Source: Streptosporangium saharense | GTDB taxonomy: Bacteria; Actinomycetota; Actinomycetes; Streptosporangiales; Streptosporangiaceae | Assembly: GCF_014203715.1 (NCBI RefSeq) | Contig: NZ_JACHJP010000001.1 | Coordinates: forward strand, 1,776,432-1,840,431 | Reading direction: 5' to 3' | Length of the DNA stretch: 64,000 nt | In this document: one piece after another, positions 9,475 to 18,253 of the stretch | How positions within the stretch are numbered: position 1 is the first letter of the stretch | How the letters are laid out: each line of letters begins with the position of its first letter | Notes under the pieces: model-generated | Databases searched by the model: none | What the model was told of the DNA's origin: nothing | The model's input: the letters and a program-made list of their open reading frames with translations, nothing else | Translations under genes and position numbers: made by a program

Positions 9475-12400
9475 GTGATGACAAAAGACCGCCGCAACCA
9501 CCGTGAGTCAGCGGTGGGCAGTCGCCTCCTGCCCTCGAACTGGCGCGTGCGTCCCCGTCTGGTCGCGCTGATCCTGCTCCCCACGGCCGCGGCGGTGGTG
9601 CTGAGCGGACTCCAGCTCTTCACCTCGCTGACCGGCGCCACCGAATATCGCAAGAACGCCGAGGTCGCCGCGCTCATCGAGCAGCTCACCGACCTGTCCT
9701 ACGAGATGTCCGACGAGCGTGACCTCACCGCCTGGTACATCGCCGACCGCCGCAGGCAGGCGCGCCTGTCCAGGGTCAAGGACCTGCAGGGCCGGGTCGA
9801 CCTGACCCGCACGAAGGTGCTCACCGCGATCGACGCCCTGGGCGACGACCAGGACCCGCGCATCGTCGCCGAGGTCGCCCAGGTCCGCAACTGGCTCAAC
9901 GGTCTGTTCAGCCTGAGGAAGTCGCTCACCAGCGGCGACGTGCTCCCCCGTGCGGCCCTCGGCATGTACACGCGCATGATCTCCGACTTCATGACGCTCC
10001 ACGACGACCTGGGCCGCAGCGCCCGTGACCAGCGCCTGGTCGGTGACGTCCTCGCGCTCGGCGCGCTCACCCAGGCCAGGGAGCAGGTCGCCAGGCAGCG
10101 AGGCATCCTGCTCGTCGCCCGCATCGAGGGCCGGTTCGACTTCGACGACCCCGCCGACTTCCTGGGCGCCTACAAGGGCCAGCTCAACGCGTTGACCACC
10201 TTCAGGTCGACCGCGTCGGCGGTGGACATCAGGCGTCTGAACGACGTGCTCACCGACCCGAAGATCGCCAAGGCCGACGCCATGCGCGCCCTGGTCATCT
10301 CCCGGATGCGCGAGCAGCTCGGCCTGCCCAGAGAGATGGGCATGAACGCCTGGTACGAGGCCTCCTCGGCCCTCGTCGACGGCATGAACGCCGTCGAGCG
10401 AAGCCTGGCCGCCTCGGTCACCTCCCGCAGCCAGGAGCTGCAGGCCGCCGAGGAGCAGAACGCCATCGTCACCGGTGCGACGATCCTGGTCCTGTTGATC
10501 ATGATCCTGCTCGTCACCGCCTGGGTGGCGGGAACGCTGGTCAGACCGCTGCGCCAGCTACGCAGCGAGGCCCTTGAGGTCGCGGGCAACCGGCTGCCGG
10601 AGACCGTCCGCGTGCTGCGGGAGACCGGCGAGTCCGATCCCAGCGTGGAGGTCTCGCCCATCGACGTGGACTCCCGCGACGAGATCGGGGAAGTCGCCCG
10701 GGCCTTCGACGAGATCCACCGCGAGGCCATCCGCCTGGCGGGCGACGAGGCCAAGCTGCGTAACAACGTCAACGCGATGTTCATCAACCTCTCCCGGCGC
10801 ACCCAGTCGCTCGTGGAACGGCAGATCGACCTCATCGACGACCTGGAGCAGGGCGAGCAGGACGACGGCCGACTGGCCAGCCTCTTCAAGCTGGACCACC
10901 TGGCCACCCGCATGCGCCGTAACTCCGAGAACCTCCTGGTCCTCGCGGGTCAGGAGCAGAGCCGCAGGTGGAGTGAGCCGGTCCCGCTGAGCGACGTCGT
11001 GCGAGCCTCCCTGTCCGAGGTCGAGAACTACGAGCGCGTCGGCCTGCGGGTCGAGGCCGGTACCATGATCGTTGGCTCCGCCGTCAACGACATCGTCCAC
11101 CTGATCGCGGAGCTCGTCGAGAACGCCATCTTCTTCTCGCCGCAGGACACCAAGATCATGGTGAGCAGCAACGCCAACGAGACGGGGGCCATCATCCTGG
11201 CGGTCACCGACTCGGGCATCGGCATGAGCGACGAGGAGCTGGCCGAGGCCAACCGTCGTCTCGCCGAGCCTCCCGCGGTCGACCTGTCCGTCTCCCGCAG
11301 AATGGGCCTGTTCGTGGTCGGCCGTCTGGCCATGCGCCACGGCATCCGGGTCCAGCTCCGCCGTCCGGAGACCGGCGGCCTGAGCGCCGTCGTGCTGCTT
11401 CCCCCGCAGGTCGTCGCCCAGTCGCCGCTCATGCCGCAGCTGGCCATGGCCGGTCAGAACGTTCCCCCGTCCCTGGCCAGCCACGACCCGTTCAGTGCGA
11501 CGCCGAGCGCCGACCCGTTCGGGAGCGTCCCCTCGATGGGCGGCCCCCGGCAGGCACCACCGCAGCAGCACATCCCCGAGCCCCCGATCCCGCAGACCCC
11601 GGCCCCCTCGGTCGCGGACCTGTGGTCGGCCCCGGTCGTCTCCGCCGCCGCGGTCGAGGACCTGTGGTCCTCGCCGCTCAGCCCGGCGCCGCCGTCCTTC
11701 CCCCCGGCGCACCCGTCGTTCCCGGTGGGAGACCCGTCCTTCCCCACGGCCCAGCCGCCGAGGCAGTCGGAGTCCTCCTTCCTGGCCGACCCGTCGTACC
11801 CCGCGGCGCCGCCGTCCTTCCCCGCCGACCCGTACTCCACGGGGCAGCAGTCCTTCTCCGGGGGGCAGCAGCCGTTCCCGGGAGGGCAGCAGTCCTTCTC
11901 CGGGGGCGAGCCGCAGCGGGGCGGACCGCCGCCCGCCTGGCCGGAGATGCCGCCGGTCGATCCGTGGACGCCGCCGAGGCGCGAGGTCCCGGACCACACC
12001 CAGGCCCTGCCCGCGGTCGAGGTCTCGCCGACGGAGCCGGAGCCCGAGGAGTTCCTGCCGATCTTCGCGGCGGTAGGATCCGACTGGTTCCGCAGCGCCG
12101 CCGCCCCCGAGCTCGTGGCCGAACCCGAGGCCGAAGCCGTACCCCCGGCAGAGGTCCGCGAGGTTCGGGAGGTCCAGGAGGAGGCGCCCGCACCGGAGCG
12201 GTCGCTCCAGGAGGAGCCGCCCGTGCTGCCCATCAGGCGGCCAGGGCGACAGGGACCACCTCCTTCTGAGGCTCAGCAGGAGAAGCAGCCGTGGAGTTCC
12301 CCGTCCGACCAGGGATGGGCCGCGGCCGAGGTCGCGAAGAAGCCCGTCGAGGGCGGTGTGACAGGCGCGGGCCTGCCCAAGCGGGTGCCGAAGGCCAACC

Positions 12401-12567
12401 TGGTGCCCGGAACGGCCTCCCCGGCCCCGAGCACTCCGGTGGCCCCGCTGCCCCCGATATCGGCGGAGCGGGTGCGTAGTCGTCTGTCCAGTTTCCAGCA
12501 AGGCATACGGCAGGGCCGCGCCGAGATGATCGAGCGGTTGAACGCCGCTGAGGGAGAGAACCAGTGA
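9475..12567 (+). CDS. cvnA: Conservon sensor histidine kinase with nitrate-sensing-type extracellular domain (first copy)
   Basis: A 1030-aa membrane kinase. Order: short cytoplasmic N-terminus, TM helix near residues 24-44, extracellular NIT-type helical domain to about 330, second TM helix (about 333-355), HAMP linker, a helical dimerisation region with LFKLDHLATRMRRNSENL, and a HATPase domain (N box LIAELVENAIFFS, G box DSGIGMSDEEL, then RRMGLFVVGRLA). A Pro/Ser-rich tail of about 370 residues follows. The tail contains EEFLPIFAAV, GLPKRVPKANLVPG and SSFQQGIRQGR, all repeated in the second copy. The start is set at GTG because both kinases begin in the same ccaGTGA context; an ATG at 9478 is equally possible. 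It heads a four-gene conservon. Confidence 0.9.
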   Translation: MMTKDRRNHRESAVGSRLLPSNWRVRPRLVALILLPTAAAVVLSGLQLFTSLTGATEYRKNAEVAALIEQLTDLSYEMSDERDLTAWYIADRRRQARLSRVKDLQGRVDLTRTKVLTAIDALGDDQDPRIVAEVAQVRNWLNGLFSLRKSLTSGDVLPRAALGMYTRMISDFMTLHDDLGRSARDQRLVGDVLALGALTQAREQVARQRGILLVARIEGRFDFDDPADFLGAYKGQLNALTTFRSTASAVDIRRLNDVLTDPKIAKADAMRALVISRMREQLGLPREMGMNAWYEASSALVDGMNAVERSLAASVTSRSQELQAAEEQNAIVTGATILVLLIMILLVTAWVAGTLVRPLRQLRSEALEVAGNRLPETVRVLRETGESDPSVEVSPIDVDSRDEIGEVARAFDEIHREAIRLAGDEAKLRNNVNAMFINLSRRTQSLVERQIDLIDDLEQGEQDDGRLASLFKLDHLATRMRRNSENLLVLAGQEQSRRWSEPVPLSDVVRASLSEVENYERVGLRVEAGTMIVGSAVNDIVHLIAELVENAIFFSPQDTKIMVSSNANETGAIILAVTDSGIGMSDEELAEANRRLAEPPAVDLSVSRRMGLFVVGRLAMRHGIRVQLRRPETGGLSAVVLLPPQVVAQSPLMPQLAMAGQNVPPSLASHDPFSATPSADPFGSVPSMGGPRQAPPQQHIPEPPIPQTPAPSVADLWSAPVVSAAAVEDLWSSPLSPAPPSFPPAHPSFPVGDPSFPTAQPPRQSESSFLADPSYPAAPPSFPADPYSTGQQSFSGGQQPFPGGQQSFSGGEPQRGGPPPAWPEMPPVDPWTPPRREVPDHTQALPAVEVSPTEPEPEEFLPIFAAVGSDWFRSAAAPELVAEPEAEAVPPAEVREVREVQEEAPAPERSLQEEPPVLPIRRPGRQGPPPSEAQQEKQPWSSPSDQGWAAAEVAKKPVEGGVTGAGLPKRVPKANLVPGTASPAPSTPVAPLPPISAERVRSRLSSFQQGIRQGRAEMIERLNAAEGENQ

Positions 12568-12986
12568 ACCACCAACTCAGTCAGGCCGCCCGCGGCTTCA
12601 ATTGGCTGATCACCGAGTTCGTCAAGGAGATGCCCGGTGTGGCCCACGCGGTGATCGTCTCCGCGGACGGTCTTCCGCTGGCCTACTCGCAGGGCTTCCC
12701 GAAGGACCGCGCCGACCAGCTCGCCGCGATCACGGCCGGACTGATCAGCCTGACCCAGGGAGCCTCCCGGGTCTTCGAGGGCGGTCCCGTCGCGCAGACC
12801 GTGATCGAGATGCAGCGGGGTCTGCTGCTGACGATGTCGATCAGCGACGGCTCAGCGCTGGCCGTACTGGCCTCGCCGGACTGTGACATGGGCCTGGTGG
12901 CCTACCAGATGACCATGCTGGCTGAGCGCGCGGGGCAGGCGTTGACGCCAGCCCTCCGGGCCGAGTTGCAGTCGGCTCAGCGATAG
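12564..12986 (+). CDS. cvnB: Conservon Roadblock/LC7 protein (first copy)
   Basis: A 140-aa Roadblock/LC7 domain protein, recognisable from GVAHAVIVSADGLPLAYS near the N-terminus and the SRVFEGG ... IEMQRGLLL pattern. The GTG overlaps the kinase stop as GTGA. In conservons this protein is the likely dimeric regulator of the small GTPase encoded two genes downstream, forming a membrane complex loosely similar to eukaryotic G-protein systems. About three quarters of its residues match the second copy at 22751. Confidence 0.9.
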   Translation: MNHQLSQAARGFNWLITEFVKEMPGVAHAVIVSADGLPLAYSQGFPKDRADQLAAITAGLISLTQGASRVFEGGPVAQTVIEMQRGLLLTMSISDGSALAVLASPDCDMGLVAYQMTMLAERAGQALTPALRAELQSAQR

Positions 12987-12995
12987 GGAGGTGAT

Positions 12996-13394
12996 ATGGA
13001 CGCACCAGGTTGGCGCCCGGGGGAGGACCCCCCGAGCACGCCTCAGGCCAAGAGTGGACGTAATCGTCTGATTCGTCCGTACGCTGTGACCGGAGGCAGA
13101 ACGGCGCCCCGCATGCAGCTCGCCCTAGAGGCGCTGGTCTCCTCGGCGACTTTCATGAGCGTGGACACCGCCACGCTCTCCACGGAGTACCAGGCGATCA
13201 TCTCGTTGTCCCAGCAGGTGCGCTCGGTGGCGGAGTTGTCCGCCCTGCTGCGCATGCCGCTGGGCGTGACCCGGGTGCTGATCGCGGACATGGCGGCCGA
13301 GGGCCTGGTGCAGATCCACCAGCCGTCGCTGGATGCCGGAAAGCCGGATCTCAACTTGCTTGAAAGGGTGCTCAGTGGGCTTCGCAGGCTCTGA
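12996..13394 (+). CDS. cvnC: Conservon DUF742 protein (first copy)
   Basis: A 132-aa DUF742 protein with a winged-helix-like region: RPYAVTGGRTAP, VRSVAELSALLRMPLGVTRVL and AEGLVQIHQP are family hallmarks. The ATG at 12996 has GGAGG four bases upstream. Its 3' end overlaps the GTPase gene by 20 bases. Its biochemical role in conservons is not settled; a docking or regulatory role next to the GTPase is inference. Confidence 0.9.
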   Translation: MDAPGWRPGEDPPSTPQAKSGRNRLIRPYAVTGGRTAPRMQLALEALVSSATFMSVDTATLSTEYQAIISLSQQVRSVAELSALLRMPLGVTRVLIADMAAEGLVQIHQPSLDAGKPDLNLLERVLSGLRRL

Positions 13395-13941
13395 CGCCGG
13401 AATGACGTCAACGAAGATCGTTGTCGCCGGAGGATTCGGTGTCGGCAAGACGACCTTCGTCGGAGCGGTCTCCGAGATCATGCCGCTGACCACGGAAGCG
13501 GTGATGACGGAGGCCAGCGCGGAGGTGGACGACCTCTCGCACATCCCGACCAAGCGGACCACCACGGTGGCCATGGACTTCGGCCGGGTTTCGCTGGACC
13601 GGGACCTGATCCTGTACCTGTTCGGTACGCCGGGTCAGCATCGGTTCTGGTTCATGTGGGACGACCTCGTCAAGGGCGCCATCGGCGCGATCGTGCTGGT
13701 CGACACCCGGCGGCTGGCCGACAGCTTCCCGGCGATCGACTACTTCGAGGAGGCGGGTCTCCCGTTCGTCGTCGCCCTCAACGGCTTCGGCGGGACGCAC
13801 CTGCACGGTGAGGAGGAGGTGCGGGAGGCTCTGACGATCTCCCCGCACATCCCCGTCGTACGGACCGACGCCCGTTCGCGGGACGCGGTCAAGTCGACCC
13901 TGATCACCCTGGTCGAACACGTCCTGACGCTTCGCGTCTGA
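13375..13941 (+). CDS. cvnD: Conservon small GTPase (first copy)
   Basis: A 188-aa ATP/GTP-binding protein of the conservon (MglA/Rab-like) class. P-loop GGFGVGKTTF lies near residue 16, the switch II region FGTPGQHRFWFMWDD near 83, and a base-contact segment VALNGF near 130. The GTG at 13375 sits inside the DUF742 gene behind GAAAGGG; an ATG at 13402 is the alternative. Translational coupling with cvnC is likely. A 17-bp hairpin immediately downstream ends the operon. Confidence 0.9.
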   Translation: MGFAGSDAGMTSTKIVVAGGFGVGKTTFVGAVSEIMPLTTEAVMTEASAEVDDLSHIPTKRTTTVAMDFGRVSLDRDLILYLFGTPGQHRFWFMWDDLVKGAIGAIVLVDTRRLADSFPAIDYFEEAGLPFVVALNGFGGTHLHGEEEVREALTISPHIPVVRTDARSRDAVKSTLITLVEHVLTLRV

Positions 13942-13950
13942 TCCTTCCTT

Positions 13951-13989
13951 CCCGGTGTGGACCCGCCGTCGTGGCGGGTCCACACCGGG
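13951..13989. terminator. Bidirectional hairpin terminator between convergent genes
   Basis: A perfect 17-bp inverted repeat (13951-13967 and 13973-13989) with a 5-base loop, lying between the convergent cvnD and nitrilase-fold genes. There is no clear U tract, as usual in this kind of genome. Confidence 0.85.
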
Positions 13990-14034
13990 CCGGCTTCACC
14001 GGCGAGCCGGCCCGGTCACACCGGTCCCCGCTGG

Positions 14035-15102
14035 TTACTTCTCCGGGCGCACCCAGATGCCACGCTCGTGCATCAGCTCGATCTGCCTGTCGATGACCTC
14101 GGTGCGGAACTCCGTGTGGTTGTACGGCTTGCGGTCGAGGTAGAGGTTCTTCGGGTAGATCGGCTTCTCGTAGATGAGCTGGTACTGCTCGGTCTTGAGG
14201 TCCTTGATCCAGTTGTCCCACTGCGCGTTGGCGCGGAACCTGCGCAGGGCCTCGATGTCGATCGTGCCGGAGACCCAGGAGGAGGCGCCTCCGTAGTCGT
14301 GGCGCCCGACGATCTGTCCCTTGTAGTCCACGACCATCGAGTGCCCGCCGAAGGTGTCGATCGGGACGTCGGAGTCGGTGTTCAGGTAGTAGGTCCCGAC
14401 GTTGCAGGCGATCAGGTAGCAGTTGTTGTCCAGCGCCCTGGCCTGGTTCTGGATCGCGTAGAGCCCGTTGCCGACGTGCGGGTGCGGGTACGGCCCGCGG
14501 TAGATGATCTCCGCGCCGTTCATGGCGAGCCCGCGGGCGTTCTCCGGGTAGGAGGCCTCGTTGGCCATGAGCACGCCGATCCTGCCGATCGCGGTGTCCG
14601 CGACGGGGTAGAACGCGTCGAGTGTCTTGCCGTACAGCTCGACCCAGCGGTCCCAGACGTCGTGCGGGGTGACCGAGTGCTCGACGGGCAGCAGCGGGAC
14701 CGTCTTGTAGTGCGTCATGACGATCTCACCCTCGGGGTCGATCACCAGTCCGACGTTGAAGAAGCGGCCGGGGAACTCCGGGTGCAGGGCCTTGGCCTGG
14801 GCGACGATGTAGGTGTTCCACTGGCGGGCCAGCGCGCCGAGCCTGTCGGTCTCTGGGCCGGGCACCTCGATCGCGACCTCCCTGGCGAAGTCCTCGTGGT
14901 CGATGTCGAGGACCTCGTCGTTGAAGCCCTGCAGGGCTCCCTCGGGAATCGCGATCAGGCGGACGGGCAGGTCGAGGCTGGACAGCCAGGAGGCGGCCTT
15001 GACCAGGTGTTCGATGTGCTCCAGGTTGATCTGGATCTCGTCCCGGTTGCGGACGCCGCGCATGGTGGGGACCAGGCCGACAGCCTGGTATGCCTCGATC
15101 AT
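14035..15102 (-). CDS. Nitrilase-superfamily protein lacking the catalytic cysteine (putative pseudoenzyme)
   Basis: A 355-aa carbon-nitrogen hydrolase fold resembling aliphatic amidases. Glu54 (AIPEGALQGF) and Lys133 (HYKTVPLLP) of the Glu-Lys-Cys triad are in place. The nucleophile-elbow segment reads IGVLMANEASYPENARG: family members have Cys where Ala180 stands here (compare ICDDGNYPE in amidases). Hydrolysis by the usual thioester route should therefore be impossible. The codon is GCC, so a single-base error would not restore Cys. The ATG overlaps the stop of the upstream binding-protein gene (ATGA), so the two are co-translated. A structural or ligand-sensing role is possible; unusual chemistry cannot be excluded. 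Confidence 0.8.
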   Translation of the reverse strand: MIEAYQAVGLVPTMRGVRNRDEIQINLEHIEHLVKAASWLSSLDLPVRLIAIPEGALQGFNDEVLDIDHEDFAREVAIEVPGPETDRLGALARQWNTYIVAQAKALHPEFPGRFFNVGLVIDPEGEIVMTHYKTVPLLPVEHSVTPHDVWDRWVELYGKTLDAFYPVADTAIGRIGVLMANEASYPENARGLAMNGAEIIYRGPYPHPHVGNGLYAIQNQARALDNNCYLIACNVGTYYLNTDSDVPIDTFGGHSMVVDYKGQIVGRHDYGGASSWVSGTIDIEALRRFRANAQWDNWIKDLKTEQYQLIYEKPIYPKNLYLDRKPYNHTEFRTEVIDRQIELMHERGIWVRPEK

Positions 15103-16079
15103 TTCTGTCCTCCGAGCAGGAGCGAGTTGACGTCGAACGGCTTGGTCAGGTAGCCGTACTCAAGCATCAGGTCGGAGACCCGCTGCAGTCGTACGGCGTT
15201 CGTCGTGATGGGGAAACCGGGTAGCTGCATGATCTGCGCGGTCTGTGCGTTGATCTTGGTGTACTGGGGGATGGCCTCGGCGACGGCCTTGCGGTCGTTC
15301 GCGGCGATGGTCTGCGCCTTCAGCAGGGCGCGCTGGAAGGCGGCGAGGGTCTTGGGGCTCTTGCTCGCGAACTCCGAGGTGACGAAGTAACCCGCGATCG
15401 GGAAGCTGTCGGTGGGACCGGCCATCGTGTCGGCGAGCTTGACCCCTCCGTCGGCGGCGGCGGCGCTCACGAACGGCTCGGGCAGGAAGGCCGCGTCCAC
15501 CTGGCCGCTCTTGAGGGCCTGCCACATGTTGGGGAAGGGCACCTCGATGAAGTCAATCTTGTCGCGTGTGACGTCCAGGCCGTGTACCTTCAGTGTCACG
15601 CTGGTCGACAGCGTCGCCACGTTCTTCTTCGTGTTGACGCCGATCTTCTTGCCCTTCAGGTCCTCGACCTTGGTGACGTGCGAGTTCGGTGCCGTCAGCA
15701 GGACGAAGGAGCCGGGCGTCGCGACGGTCGCCTCCGCGATCACCTTGAGATCCGCGAGGTTCTGCGACGCGGCGGTGAAGGCGGAGACGTAGTTGCTGTG
15801 CAGCACGTCGAACCCGCCGCTGAGCAGGGTGGGGAGCGCGGCCGCGCCACCCTCGATGAGCTTGTAGTTGACGTTCAGGCCCTCCGCCTTGAAGAAGCCC
15901 CGGCTGATGGCGATCTGGACCGGCGCGACCTCGGGCAGCGGCAGCATACCGATGGTGATGTCGGTCTTTTCCAGACCGTTCGCCGAGTTCGAAGTGGTTT
16001 TCTCGCTGCTGCAGGCGGTGACGAGAACGGAGAGAGCGGCGATGACCAGGCATGCTCGTGTTAGTGGACGGAACCTCAT
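15099..16079 (-). CDS. NMT1/SsuA-like ABC substrate-binding lipoprotein
   Basis: A 326-aa binding protein of the nitrate/sulfonate/taurine/thiamine-precursor (NMT1) class. A lipoprotein signal ends at LVTACSS (Cys near residue 23). MLPLPEVAPVQIAISRGFFKAEG and the DVLHSNYVSA region are typical. The ATG at 16079 has GAGGAG seven bases upstream. It is coupled to the nitrilase-fold gene downstream and probably works with the ABC permease/ATPase genes at 16637-19041 on the same strand. The ligand is unknown; a nitrile, amide or sulfonate would fit the context. Confidence 0.85.
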   Translation of the reverse strand: MRFRPLTRACLVIAALSVLVTACSSEKTTSNSANGLEKTDITIGMLPLPEVAPVQIAISRGFFKAEGLNVNYKLIEGGAAALPTLLSGGFDVLHSNYVSAFTAASQNLADLKVIAEATVATPGSFVLLTAPNSHVTKVEDLKGKKIGVNTKKNVATLSTSVTLKVHGLDVTRDKIDFIEVPFPNMWQALKSGQVDAAFLPEPFVSAAAADGGVKLADTMAGPTDSFPIAGYFVTSEFASKSPKTLAAFQRALLKAQTIAANDRKAVAEAIPQYTKINAQTAQIMQLPGFPITTNAVRLQRVSDLMLEYGYLTKPFDVNSLLLGGQK

Positions 16080-16598
16080 ATGTGGCTCCTCGAAGAGGTG
16101 AGGGAATGCGGCATGAGTTGGACGTCCCGGAATCGGGGAGAAGAGATCAAGGAGCGATCGTAGATGCTCTCAAATCCAGCAGCAACCCTTAACGTCGGGT
16201 TTAGCGACAGTCCATAATTTATGTCCCCATATGGCATGTTTTGTTGCTGTCAGAGGGGATTTACCGGGTTAGTGAAGTGCCTACTTGACGGAATTGGGGC
16301 CTGTGTTACAAGGGGGAGCCGGTTTCCGGCCCTCCGTATGTGGGGGGCCGATGCCGCCGGATCGGGTATCACGGCCGTTTCGGGCCACCGGAATGTGTGC
16401 TGTACGGCGCGGGAACGACGATATCTTTTGCGTCCGTACGGTAGGGAATGGAACGCTCTAGGGGTTCGAAACGGATTTACCGGTGCCTCGAAAAGCTTTT
16501 ACAGCGATCTTCAAAATGGTCCGCGGATTTTCACAAGCCCCCATGTCAGCGGCGGGGCAGGGCCGGACGTCCCGTTCTGAAGGGGCCTTCAACAGCGG
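16080..16598. other. Intergenic region upstream of the binding-protein gene
   Basis: About 520 bases with clearly lower G+C than the neighbouring genes. It must contain the leftward promoter of the binding-protein/nitrilase pair. An open frame of 119 codons on the plus strand (16221-16580) has weak third-position G/C bias and no family resemblance, so no gene is called. The self-complementary octamer CCGTACGG lies at 16434-16441. Confidence 0.5.
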
Positions 16599-16626
16599 CC
16601 GCCCCGGGCGGTGACACCCGGGGCGG
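16599..16626. terminator. Hairpin terminator after the NMT1-type ABC operon
   Basis: A perfect 10-bp stem (CCGCCCCGGG at 16599-16608 with CCCGGGGCGG at 16617-16626) and an 8-base loop, about 10 bases beyond the stop of the ATPase gene on the minus strand. Confidence 0.75.
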
Positions 16627-16636
16627 CGGACGGTCG

Positions 16637-17419
16637 TCAGAGGGCGGACGGCTGTGAGGGACGCACCCCGCGCACCAGGCGGCCGACCTCGCCGCGCAGC
16701 CGTACGAAATCGGAGTGCTCCCTGGTGTTGATCTGGTCACGGGGGCCGGGCAGGTCGACCCGTAGGTCGCCGACCACCCTCGCCGGGGCCTTGGAGAGCA
16801 CCACGACGCGGTCGCCGACGTAGACGCTCTCGTCGATGTCGTGGGTGATGAGCAGGATGGTCATGTTGTGCAGGCCGCGGACCAGCAGCGTCAGGTCCTC
16901 CAGGTCCTCGCGGGTCTGGGCGTCCACGGAGCCGAACGGCTCGTCCATCAGCAGCAGGGAGGGACGGTAGGCCAGGGCGCGGGCGATGGAGACACGCTGC
17001 TGCATGCCGCCGGACAGCTCCCAGGGATACTTGCTCCCCGCCGAGGCCAGGCCGACCTGTTCGAGGGCCTCCGCCGCCGAGCGGGTCCGCTGCTTCCTGC
17101 TCTGTCCCTTGCGGCGCAGCGGCAGCGAGACGTTGTCGGCGACCGACATCCAGGGGAACAGCGAGCGGCTGTAGTCCTGGAAGACCACGGCCAGGTCGTC
17201 CGGGATCTGGGCGACGGGGGTGCCGTCGAGTGTGATCCTGCCGCCGGTCGGGCGCAGCAGCCCGGCGATGGAGCGCAGCAGGGTCGACTTGCCGGACCCC
17301 GAGGGGCCGACGATGCACACCAGCTCACCTTCGGCGACGCGCAGGTCGATGCCGCCCAGGGCGGTGTGGGCCGAGGGGCCGCTTCCGTAGGTGTGGGTCA
17401 GGTTGGAGATCTCAAGCAC
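16637..17419 (-). CDS. SsuB/TauB-like ABC transporter ATPase
   Basis: A 260-aa ATPase with Walker A GPSGSGKST (about residue 40), signature LSGGMQQRVSIARALA (about 137) and Walker B LLLMDEPFGSVD. It belongs to the nitrate/sulfonate/bicarbonate importer group. It is the last gene of a three-gene leftward unit with two permeases, nine bases after the preceding stop. The binding protein at 15099-16079 is the probable partner, transcribed separately beyond a terminator. Confidence 0.87.
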   Translation of the reverse strand: MLEISNLTHTYGSGPSAHTALGGIDLRVAEGELVCIVGPSGSGKSTLLRSIAGLLRPTGGRITLDGTPVAQIPDDLAVVFQDYSRSLFPWMSVADNVSLPLRRKGQSRKQRTRSAAEALEQVGLASAGSKYPWELSGGMQQRVSIARALAYRPSLLLMDEPFGSVDAQTREDLEDLTLLVRGLHNMTILLITHDIDESVYVGDRVVVLSKAPARVVGDLRVDLPGPRDQINTREHSDFVRLRGEVGRLVRGVRPSQPSAL

Positions 17420-17428
17420 GGCGGTTCC

Positions 17429-18253
17429 TCAGGTTGTCTGCTTGGCGGCGCGGTGCCAGGACAGGACCCGTCGCTCGACGGTGAAGAACGCCAGGTTCAG
17501 CACGTAGCCGAGCAGGCCGAGCACCACGAGGGAGCCCCACAGGCCGGGCGGGTCGAAGGCGCGCTCCGATTCGCGGAGCTGGAAGCCGATCCCGTTGGTA
17601 CTGCCCACCAGCTCGGAGACGACCATGAGGATCAGGGCGAGGGACAGGCTGAGCCGCAGGCCCGCGAAGATCTTCGGGGTCGCGGAGGGAAGGATGACCC
17701 GCCACAGCCGCTGCCCACGGGTGAAGCCGAAGACCCTGGCGGTCTCCACGTGCTGACGGTCCACGTAACGGGCGCCCTCGACGGTGTTGAGCAGCACCGG
17801 CCAGACGACGCCGAACACGATCGTGGTCAGCTGCATCGGCGTGCCGATGCTCATCAGCGGGATCAGCAGCGGCAGGAGCATGGGCGGCGGGATCGCCCGC
17901 CCGAAGTGGACGAGCGGATCGACGAAGCGGGCCAGGACCACCGAGCGGCCCAGCAGCAAGCCGAACACGACGCCGACGATCCCGGCGAGGATCCAGCCGG
18001 TGAAGAGCCTGGCCAGGCTGGGCGGGAAGTTGTCCAGGGCGGCGTCGCTCAGCCACAGATGAGCCGCGGGGCCGGTGAGCCACATCTCCCGCATCCTGAC
18101 CACGATCGTGCTCGGCGGCGGGAAGAAGCCGTTGGCGGCGACCCGGGTGACGACCTCCCACAGCACGAGCACGAGGAGGATCGGCCACAGACGCGTCAGG
18201 AAGCCGGGGGAGGAGGGGGTACTACGCGGCGCGGCGTGCGCGGGGCTCTTCAC
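17429..18253 (-). CDS. SsuC-like ABC transporter permease
   Basis: A 274-aa BPD-type permease. The GTG at 18253 overlaps the stop of the upstream permease as GTGA. A first membrane helix (about residues 21-40) is followed by at least five more. The ATPase-docking loop is ETARVFGFTRGQRLWRVILP, near residue 170. The two permease genes are diverged from each other and probably form a heterodimeric channel. Confidence 0.85.
   Translation of the reverse strand: MKSPAHAAPRSTPSSPGFLTRLWPILLVLVLWEVVTRVAANGFFPPPSTIVVRMREMWLTGPAAHLWLSDAALDNFPPSLARLFTGWILAGIVGVVFGLLLGRSVVLARFVDPLVHFGRAIPPPMLLPLLIPLMSIGTPMQLTTIVFGVVWPVLLNTVEGARYVDRQHVETARVFGFTRGQRLWRVILPSATPKIFAGLRLSLSLALILMVVSELVGSTNGIGFQLRESERAFDPPGLWGSLVVLGLLGYVLNLAFFTVERRVLSWHRAAKQTT

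Noticed and set aside
16221..16580. 119-codon open frame upstream of the NMT1-type binding protein
   Set aside because: Third codon positions are not G/C-biased, it is Cys-rich and has no family resemblance; the region is more likely a promoter.
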